A stretch of 12,254 nucleotides of DNA from JAKASV01 sp964595035 (GTDB taxonomy: Bacteria; Babelota; Babeliae; Babelales; Vermiphilaceae): NCBI GenBank assembly GCA_964595035.1, contig CAZQNW010000032.1:1-12254 (forward strand), given 5' to 3'. The notes under the pieces are model-generated. The model was not told the DNA's origin, did no database searches, and saw only the letters and a program-made list of their open reading frames with translations. Position numbers and translations under genes: made by a program. Below, piece after piece: positions 1 to 6,509 of the stretch (positions are counted from its first letter, which is position 1; every line of letters starts with the position of its first letter).

Positions 1-543
1 AAAAAAACTTTTCCGGTAATGTGCCAATTCATTAATAGATTCTTTAATATCATCCAACGCGCGATGCGTATCTTTTTTTTTGTAGTCCGCGCGAGGATCA
101 TGCGGATACCACCGCCTGGCAAGCTCTTTAATTGTCGTAACATCAATAATACGGTAATGTAAAAAATCATTAAGCTTGGGCATTTGCAGCCTTAAAAAAG
201 ATCTATCTTGCCATACGGAATTTCCACAGAGCGGACAATCTCCCGGAGTACAATATGTACGAATAAAATCAAGCGTTTCACGCTCAGCCTGCTCAAGAGA
301 TACCGATGAAGTTTCAACAGCTTGTAACAATCCGGACTGACCATGATGATCATGAACCCATTGATTCATTTTAGGTAATTCATTTTTTTTATAATGAATT
401 ACCAAAACAGGACCTTGAGCAAGTATATTCAGTTGACTATCCGTTATTATTGAAGCTATTTCCAGAATACGATCCTTTTCAGGAGTAAGACCGGTCATTT
501 CCAGATCAATCCAAACTAAGTTTTGGCTACTGCATTCTGCCAT
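1..543 (-). CDS. orn: Oligoribonuclease (3'-5' exoribonuclease), 3' end cut by window edge
   Basis: Orn degrades 2-5-nt RNA fragments, including pGpG in bacteria that use cyclic-di-GMP, to mononucleotides in the cytoplasm as the last step of RNA decay. I translated this from the minus strand: 181 codons are open from the ATG at 541-543 to the window edge with no stop. All DEDDh exonuclease residues are visible: D13 and E15 in WIDLEMTGL, D113 in CGNSVWQDRSFL, and H160 and D165 in THRALDDI. The conserved HYRIIDVTTIKELARRW block is also present. E. coli Orn is 181 residues and ends just after an equivalent HYREHF, so only a few residues and the stop are missing. No strong Shine-Dalgarno precedes the ATG (a weak GGGAA lies nearby), but the start matches the family N-terminus. 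The gene is divergent from the ddl fusion. Identification is confident from the motifs. Confidence 0.95.
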   Translation of the reverse strand, partial: MAECSSQNLVWIDLEMTGLTPEKDRILEIASIITDSQLNILAQGPVLVIHYKKNELPKMNQWVHDHHGQSGLLQAVETSSVSLEQAERETLDFIRTYCTPGDCPLCGNSVWQDRSFLRLQMPKLNDFLHYRIIDVTTIKELARRWYPHDPRADYKKKDTHRALDDIKESINELAHYRKSFF

Positions 544-582
544 AAAGTTCCCATCTGCTCTATACGTAATCCAAAAAAAGGT

Positions 583-588
583 ATTATA
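583..588 (-). promoter_or_regulatory. Candidate -10 box for orn
   Basis: Read on the minus strand this is a perfect TATAAT, 40 bases upstream of the orn ATG. The region 17-18 bases further upstream (around 606-612) has no good -35 match, so a -10-dominated promoter is inferred. A short acacatac-type microsatellite at 591-605 lies between the two positions. Confidence 0.4.
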
Positions 589-654
589 ATACACATACAC
601 ATACAAACTGTATTTATGCTAACAAACTAAATGAGTTTTGCAATACGTTTTTTC

Positions 655-690
655 TTGACATAGAACTCTAAAAAAATATCTTTGTATAAT
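655..690 (+). promoter_or_regulatory. Promoter region of the Ddl fusion gene
   Basis: A perfect -35 TTGACA lies at 655-660. With a 16-base spacer it pairs with TATCTT at 677-682. A perfect TATAAT also occurs at 685-690, but it lies 24 bases from the TTGACA, too far for the same promoter. Either TTGACA-16-TATCTT is used or TATAAT works without a good -35. The Shine-Dalgarno AAAGGA (714-719) and the ATG at 729 follow, so the leader would be short. Confidence 0.5.
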
Positions 691-728
691 AGCCTGTTCT
701 CATATAATTTCATAAAGGAATCTTTTCC

Positions 729-2984
729 ATGAACAAACTTCGCGTCGGTGTATTAATGGGTGGCAAATCGATTGAACATGAAGTTTCATTCAATTCAGGA
801 CGCACTGTGTGCGACCATCTCGATACCGCTGCTTATACTATAATTCCCTTATATCAAACCCAGCAAGGAGACCTGTATATTTTACCTTGGCATTTTTTGC
901 ATCGTGGAAAAACAACTGATTTTGTACACCGCCTCAACCATGAAGCTCAATTAATTACGTGGGACGACCTCAAAGAAACTGTCGACTTTATGTTTTTGGC
1001 GGTTCATGGACGCTATGCTGAAGATGGTACCCTTCAAGGGTTTCTTGAAGTACTCGGAATTCCATATCTGGGCTCAGGTATTTTCGCCAGCGCTTTGTGT
1101 ATGGATAAGGTCATTCAAAAAAATGTTCTTCAACGCGCGGGAATTCCTGTTCCTCGTGGTATCGTGGTATACCCCTCACAAATAGAGACCCTTTCTGAGA
1201 ATAAAAATAAGCTAAACTCAATGCTAACGGAAGCAGGAATACAAGCTCCTTACATCGTAAAGCCAAGTAATGAAGGTTCAAGTATTGGAGTTTGCTTGGT
1301 TAATAGTTCCGATGAACTTATGAGCTCAATACGTACTTCATCGCACATAACTCCTCAACATCCTCAACCCGTACTCATCGAAGAAAAAATTACCGGCATG
1401 GAATTTTCTTGCATCGTCATCTATGATTATATAAGCAATACACTTATTCCCATGCCGCCAACAGAAATAGCTCAAGATAATGAGCATCAAATTTTTGATT
1501 ATGAACAAAAATACATGCCGGGAAAAGCACTAGAGTATACGCCCCCTCGCTGCAGTCAAGAACATATTAAAGAAATTCAAGAGATATGTTGCAAAGTAAC
1601 AGAACTTCTCGGCGTAAAAACCGTTTCTCGCATAGATGGATTTTTACGTCAAGATGGTTCAATTGTTATTTTTGAAGCAAATACCATCACAGGCATGGGG
1701 CCAACCAGTTTCTTATTCCGCGAAGCCGCAGAACTTGGTATGAGCCATACAGATTTGATCAATCATCTCATTAAAACGGAGCTTTACCAATATGGCATGC
1801 TTAATCGTGAAGAAGGAAAATCCATAACTGAAACTGTGGAATCTATGAATACTAAAAAAATCCGTATTGCAGTACTTTTTGGCGGACAAACACATGAAAA
1901 AGAAATTTCGCTGGAATCAGGAAGAAATGTTATTTACAAATTATCGCCACAAAAATATCAAGCAATTCCTATCTTTGTAACGAGCACCATGGAACTCTAC
2001 ATTCTGAACCAATCACAACTTGTTCGTAATTCAACAACAGAAATCGAAAGTCTTGTGGATGAAGCCCATAAAATTCGTTGGGCAGATCTTCCGTCAATCG
2101 CAGATTTTGTATTTATCGGCCTGCATGGCGGCAAAGGTGAAAATGGCGCCGTACAGGGAACACTTGAGATGCTTGGATTACCTTATAATGGATCCTCAGT
2201 ACTTGCCAGCGCGCTATGCATGAATAAATATAAAACTAATGAATTTTTGCGAAACAATGGATTCGATACACCAAAATCTATACTTGTAGAACACGCCGCA
2301 TGGAAAACAAAACCACAAGATATTATAAATACCATTGTACAATCTATAGAATTTCCTATTATTGTAAAACCTCATGATGACGGATGCAGTACACTTGTAC
2401 AAAAAGTAAAAAGTAAAGAAAATTTAACATCAGCCATTGAAGCTATTTTCGATGACGGCAAAACACATGCTCTTGTAGAAGAATGCATCAGTGGCATGGA
2501 ACTTACAGTAGGTGTCATAGGAAATGACAACCCAAAAGCTTTACCTGCAAGTCAAGCAGTCGTTACCGGCGATATCCTTTCTATAGAAGAAAAATTTTTA
2601 CCGGGAGCAGGTGAAAATCAAACTCCTGCTCCATTAAGCCCTTCTGCTATGCAATACGTACAATCAGTCATGCAAGACGTATATGCATTGATCGGATGCA
2701 AAGGATACGCGCGCATAGATTGCTTCTATCAAAGTGCTGCACAAAGTCCAACGGGCAAAGAACGTGTTATTATTATTGAGGTAAATACCTTACCTGGGCT
2801 TACTCCTGCAACATGCATTTTCCATCAAGCCGCAGAAATAGGCATTAAGCCAATGGATTTTATAGATTTAATTATTACTTTGGGTTTTGAAAATCATCAA
2901 AAGCACATAATGACACAATCAGATACACCAACAATTAATTCAATAAAAGCGCAACCCCAGTCTAATTATCCGGAAATTAAATAA
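729..2984 (+). CDS. Tandem fused D-alanine--D-alanine ligase (Ddl-Ddl)
   Basis: Ddl enzymes are ATP-grasp ligases that make the D-Ala-D-Ala dipeptide for peptidoglycan precursors in the cytoplasm. The normal length is about 300-370 residues; this protein has 751 and contains two full copies. Copy 1 (about 1-352) has GGKSIEHEVS, the VHGRYAEDGTLQG block, ASALCMDK, KPSNEGSSIG, the omega loop DYEQKYMPG, SRIDGF and EANT. Its predicted catalytic residues are E16, K127, K178, S184, E218, Y262, R301, D303, E316, N318 and S327. Copy 2 (about 375-720) repeats this order with E390, K500, K547, E584, R662, D664, E684 and N686. It has C553, F623 and T695 where E. coli DdlB has S150, Y216 and S281. A hydrophilic linker (about 353-374) joins them, and about 30 polar residues end the protein. 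Shine-Dalgarno AAAGGA stands 9 bases before the ATG. Copy 1 should be an ordinary Ddl; the activity of copy 2 is uncertain. Confidence 0.93.
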   Translation: MNKLRVGVLMGGKSIEHEVSFNSGRTVCDHLDTAAYTIIPLYQTQQGDLYILPWHFLHRGKTTDFVHRLNHEAQLITWDDLKETVDFMFLAVHGRYAEDGTLQGFLEVLGIPYLGSGIFASALCMDKVIQKNVLQRAGIPVPRGIVVYPSQIETLSENKNKLNSMLTEAGIQAPYIVKPSNEGSSIGVCLVNSSDELMSSIRTSSHITPQHPQPVLIEEKITGMEFSCIVIYDYISNTLIPMPPTEIAQDNEHQIFDYEQKYMPGKALEYTPPRCSQEHIKEIQEICCKVTELLGVKTVSRIDGFLRQDGSIVIFEANTITGMGPTSFLFREAAELGMSHTDLINHLIKTELYQYGMLNREEGKSITETVESMNTKKIRIAVLFGGQTHEKEISLESGRNVIYKLSPQKYQAIPIFVTSTMELYILNQSQLVRNSTTEIESLVDEAHKIRWADLPSIADFVFIGLHGGKGENGAVQGTLEMLGLPYNGSSVLASALCMNKYKTNEFLRNNGFDTPKSILVEHAAWKTKPQDIINTIVQSIEFPIIVKPHDDGCSTLVQKVKSKENLTSAIEAIFDDGKTHALVEECISGMELTVGVIGNDNPKALPASQAVVTGDILSIEEKFLPGAGENQTPAPLSPSAMQYVQSVMQDVYALIGCKGYARIDCFYQSAAQSPTGKERVIIIEVNTLPGLTPATCIFHQAAEIGIKPMDFIDLIITLGFENHQKHIMTQSDTPTINSIKAQPQSNYPEIK

Positions 2985-2994
2985 AAACAAGCAA

Positions 2995-3022
2995 GCCCAG
3001 GAACAATACTCCTGGGCATATT
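2995..3022. terminator. Bidirectional rho-independent terminator between convergent genes
   Basis: Arms GCCCAGGA (2995-3002) and TCCTGGGC (3010-3017) form a perfect 8-bp GC-rich stem with a 7-base loop. On the plus strand it is followed by an A/T-rich stretch with T runs. On the minus strand it is followed by TTGCTTGTTTTTATTT, a better U-tract. It lies 10 bases after the Ddl fusion stop and just beyond the stop of the convergent 1161-residue gene, so it probably serves both. Confidence 0.88.
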
Positions 3023-3023
3023 A

Positions 3024-6000
3024 TTATTTTGTATGGACAGCTTTGATTCTGGCCGCTAACTCTTCATCACCAAGCTCGCGCGCCAAATCAGCAGGAGTTT
3101 TGTGTGATCTGTTAGCAACTACCATATCAGCTGAATTACACATCATCAGCATGGATTCCACCATATGGTATGACTCAGGTTTTTTTGCACAATATCGCGT
3201 TACCATATGAAGCATGGTATCACCGGAAAAAATATCTATACATCCATTTTGTTTCCACAATGCTTGAAGCATAGAACTAAATTCTTGTCTATTACCTCTA
3301 ACAATGTATGTACATAAAAGATGCGAACAATAAAGATTAGTCACATCTTTATTACACAAAGGAATTTTAACTTCCTTGAGTAATTCCAGGAAGCGCTCCT
3401 TTGAAAGACAACTTTGCGGACCTCTTAATTGTTCAACAAAAGTTTTAATCGATCTCGCTTTAGTAGACCCAAACATATTCAGAATTTCAAGACTCGATTT
3501 AAAAGACCTGCCATCTACCATGTCGGGATAACATTGACAAAAAATCGCAGCCGCATGAATCATTGAAGCATTCAATCGCAATCGCGGAATTTTTTCATAA
3601 AATAATTTATAGTGTGGTAACACAAACAGACATGCCAACTGCAGAGCATCAAGCTCTGACAACTCACGGTTGACAGGTATTTCTTTAAGTTTTCTTGAAA
3701 ATGCCCCTACTATCCCACCACCATAATCTTGTACCGAATCTATAAATGAAATATAATTTTGCCTATTTGCTTCGATCGCTCGTATAGCGCTTACTTTTTG
3801 CTCCTGAGATTCTGAGATCTTTGAAAATGCGCTAAACAACTGTTCTCCAAATACCAATGTTTCTAAGTAGATAGGAGTTAATCTACATAAGGGCAACATC
3901 TGAACTAAGGTAAAGCTGGATCCAAACAATGCATGTAATTGTGCATATAATGTTGATCTGTATTGACCGATTTCCTTAATATCATCCGTATTCAAACTTG
4001 CCAAATAGCTTCTGAGTAATACTGCCACTTCCTTTAAATCATCCCCACCTGGCTCTTCTACTCCTTCATTAAAATAAAAGACTATTTTCGCAAGCTTGAT
4101 TTGTTTTTCCAGGAGATCTTGTATCTTTGGCGTCCATGTTAAATATACATCTAAAACTCTATGTAACCATGACTTTGATGGCACTAAAGACACACCATGT
4201 TCAGATGCTAAGCCATGCATAACAGAACACAATTTAAAATAATTTGGCAACAAAGCACTCTGACAATTCATAGTTGAAACAAGCTCTTGTACCGGTACAG
4301 GCAATGAGTAATACTCCTTTATCAAAGAATCCATTTCTGCTAAGTGCACGCTTACTTGCTCTGCCTTACTATGTAAGGTATCCATACATTCTTGGTCTAA
4401 TGGTTGAAAAAACTGGGCACAGGTCCCGGTAATCATACTTCTAACCTTAGAATCATCTATTGTCTTTTGTCGCTTTGTACTCATATCTCCACATGCAGGC
4501 GCACTATGAGCTTGGACGTACTGAGTAATGTGCATTAAACATACATCATATTCTTGCATTCGATTCGCCGATGTAATAAACGAATAAGAAAAAGATGCAG
4601 ATGTTACATGCGGAGTCAATAAGAACTCCTTTGATGCCATTTCAGACAGACTTTCAATATGCTGCACCATTGAGACTTTATTTGACAACAAGGCAAGGTA
4701 CATTGCTTGCTCAATCTCTGCTAGAGATTCAAGTTGTGCATCATGTGCGATAACATCATTGATAGATAACAGGCTAAATGCTTGCTGTTGTTCTGAATAA
4801 CACAAAGCTAATACAGGAAAAGATTGATATTCATATACATTAAAAAGAGACTTATCATGCGAAGACATCGAATCTTCCCATTTAGCTACACATGTTCTCG
4901 ACATTAAGTTCCACATATAAAAGGCAGAACCCACTATCTTTTTACAAGGATGATATAATGTTTGGCTACAACAATCTGATGTTTGTTTCATCCCTATCAC
5001 ATAACGATCATCATTCCTATAAAACATATAATAAGACATTTTAGGAATACGCATAAGATATTTTGGGGAATCAATCTGCAAAACCATTGACTCATATGCA
5101 TCATCAGACGATATAATAACGTATAATCCCTTGGGTGAAAGTGCTTGAAGACTGTAATGCCTATCCAAAAGCAGTTTCTTTTCAATATGTTGGTTTATAT
5201 CATACATATGAAGCTCATGATTTAAAATCCACGCTATATGAGTTCCAGTAGGCGATACGACATAATTCCCGGATAAATCCCTATATTCTAAAGTATGTTC
5301 TGCCATATCCATAATATAGAGTCTTCCTGATTTGTCCCCTACCTTGCAACGCCAACCTTGTGATGGATTGTATGTAAGAGTATGTGATACTCCGGGAAAT
5401 ACTTCATATGCGACAATATACCGTTCAGCAAGTACCGTAACATCTTCAAAGACCTTACCTGGCGCAGCAGAACATAACGGAATATTACGAAAAATATCTC
5501 CCCTAAGATCCAGGCAAGATAACGTTTGCGTGCTAATACCCTGAATAAGATAGTCGCCATTGGAAGAAAATTCAGAATTTACATTATTAATAAGCGGAAA
5601 CGATCTTTTGGTACGCAGATCAAATAATATTTTAGTTGCATAACCGTCTTGTATAATAATAAATCTTTTTTTGGGACACATACCAAGAACAGCGTAACGT
5701 TTATTTGTATCGTTAAAATCAATCGTACACGCAGGGTTATCAAAGCACACTATTTTAAGCTCATCAACAAATCTTCTATCTCCACTCTGGCCCTTGCGTT
5801 CATATATTTTTAATATCTCTTGTTCTTGATCAGATACTGCAAGCTTACGAGATTTAGAGACAATAGCAAAGCAATCCGTTAATAACTCAATCTTAATATG
5901 GGACGTTGTATCACTTGTTAATTTTGTATAAGGATAACTTATCCTCTCCGTTTCAGATGTCTTTAGATTTCTGCGATATATATACGGATAATGAGCATAC

Positions 6001-6509
6001 ACTAACCAATCTTCATTCTCTGAAAAAGCATAGTGAAAATCATCCATTGGATTAGCTAAGATTTTCTGAGCGTTGACCTTCAGCGGCCTTATTCGCAGAT
6101 CACCATAAAATATTTGCCCGGGAATCTGTCCTATTAAAAAATGCCCTTGAGGAGAAACATCGTACCATTCAATGTTAGATTGCTTACCATCTTGAAACTG
6201 AATTGTTCCCCGAGTAAAAAGTTGCGCAAACAAAAACTCATGCAGATCAGTTCCATGCGATAATATAAATCGCACTATATGAGAACATTCTTCTTTCGAA
6301 ACTTGCGCATTAATTTTATCAAACAATAAAGGCAATTGTGCCGGAGTTTCAGTTGCCTCCCAAAGAAGGTCCGCAATGGCATTATAACGTCTTGGTGTTT
6401 CTTGCAACAATGCATCCATATCCCGTAATATAATTTCTTCCTGCAGTTGCATGCAATAAACAATAGGCGATGTCACAACTGCTATACATACTAAAAACAA
6501 CCGTTTCAT
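3024..6509 (-). CDS. Large exported protein, propeller-like N-terminal half and ankyrin-like C-terminus (1161 aa)
   Basis: I do not recognise the full-length family. Residues 1-20 (MKRLFLVCIAVVTSPIVYCM) form a signal peptide: basic start, hydrophobic core, small residues near the end. Residues about 100-590 contain many short beta-like units such as 'DVSPQGHFLIGQIPGQIF', 'VVSPTGTHIAWILNHELHMYDI' and 'ALSPKGLYVIISSDD'. These resemble blades of WD40/TolB-type propellers, but no canonical WD or GH pairs are regular, so this is an inference. Residues about 600-1050 look alpha-helical. The last 70 contain ankyrin-like signatures (GDTMLHMV near 1096 and KTPADLARELGDEELAARI near 1137). A basic patch KRQK lies at 679-682. 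The start overlaps the stop of the preceding gene by 4 bp (ATGA), with GGAG 7 bases upstream, so the two are translationally coupled. A secreted or surface scaffold acting on a host is a plausible role, not shown. Confidence 0.75.
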   Translation of the reverse strand: MKRLFLVCIAVVTSPIVYCMQLQEEIILRDMDALLQETPRRYNAIADLLWEATETPAQLPLLFDKINAQVSKEECSHIVRFILSHGTDLHEFLFAQLFTRGTIQFQDGKQSNIEWYDVSPQGHFLIGQIPGQIFYGDLRIRPLKVNAQKILANPMDDFHYAFSENEDWLVYAHYPYIYRRNLKTSETERISYPYTKLTSDTTSHIKIELLTDCFAIVSKSRKLAVSDQEQEILKIYERKGQSGDRRFVDELKIVCFDNPACTIDFNDTNKRYAVLGMCPKKRFIIIQDGYATKILFDLRTKRSFPLINNVNSEFSSNGDYLIQGISTQTLSCLDLRGDIFRNIPLCSAAPGKVFEDVTVLAERYIVAYEVFPGVSHTLTYNPSQGWRCKVGDKSGRLYIMDMAEHTLEYRDLSGNYVVSPTGTHIAWILNHELHMYDINQHIEKKLLLDRHYSLQALSPKGLYVIISSDDAYESMVLQIDSPKYLMRIPKMSYYMFYRNDDRYVIGMKQTSDCCSQTLYHPCKKIVGSAFYMWNLMSRTCVAKWEDSMSSHDKSLFNVYEYQSFPVLALCYSEQQQAFSLLSINDVIAHDAQLESLAEIEQAMYLALLSNKVSMVQHIESLSEMASKEFLLTPHVTSASFSYSFITSANRMQEYDVCLMHITQYVQAHSAPACGDMSTKRQKTIDDSKVRSMITGTCAQFFQPLDQECMDTLHSKAEQVSVHLAEMDSLIKEYYSLPVPVQELVSTMNCQSALLPNYFKLCSVMHGLASEHGVSLVPSKSWLHRVLDVYLTWTPKIQDLLEKQIKLAKIVFYFNEGVEEPGGDDLKEVAVLLRSYLASLNTDDIKEIGQYRSTLYAQLHALFGSSFTLVQMLPLCRLTPIYLETLVFGEQLFSAFSKISESQEQKVSAIRAIEANRQNYISFIDSVQDYGGGIVGAFSRKLKEIPVNRELSELDALQLACLFVLPHYKLFYEKIPRLRLNASMIHAAAIFCQCYPDMVDGRSFKSSLEILNMFGSTKARSIKTFVEQLRGPQSCLSKERFLELLKEVKIPLCNKDVTNLYCSHLLCTYIVRGNRQEFSSMLQALWKQNGCIDIFSGDTMLHMVTRYCAKKPESYHMVESMLMMCNSADMVVANRSHKTPADLARELGDEELAARIKAVHTK

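Noticed and set aside
591..605. acacatac repeat as a possible phase-variation tract
   Set aside because: It is only about two copies, not pure, and could change only spacing near the orn promoter.
655..690. TTGACA and TATAAT as one consensus promoter for the Ddl fusion
   Set aside because: The spacer is 24 bases, outside the usual 16-18, so they cannot be counted as one perfect promoter.
5332..5560. Open frames on both strands within the 1161-aa gene
   Set aside because: They are short, have no ribosome binding site or recognisable product, and lie wholly within a well-supported gene.
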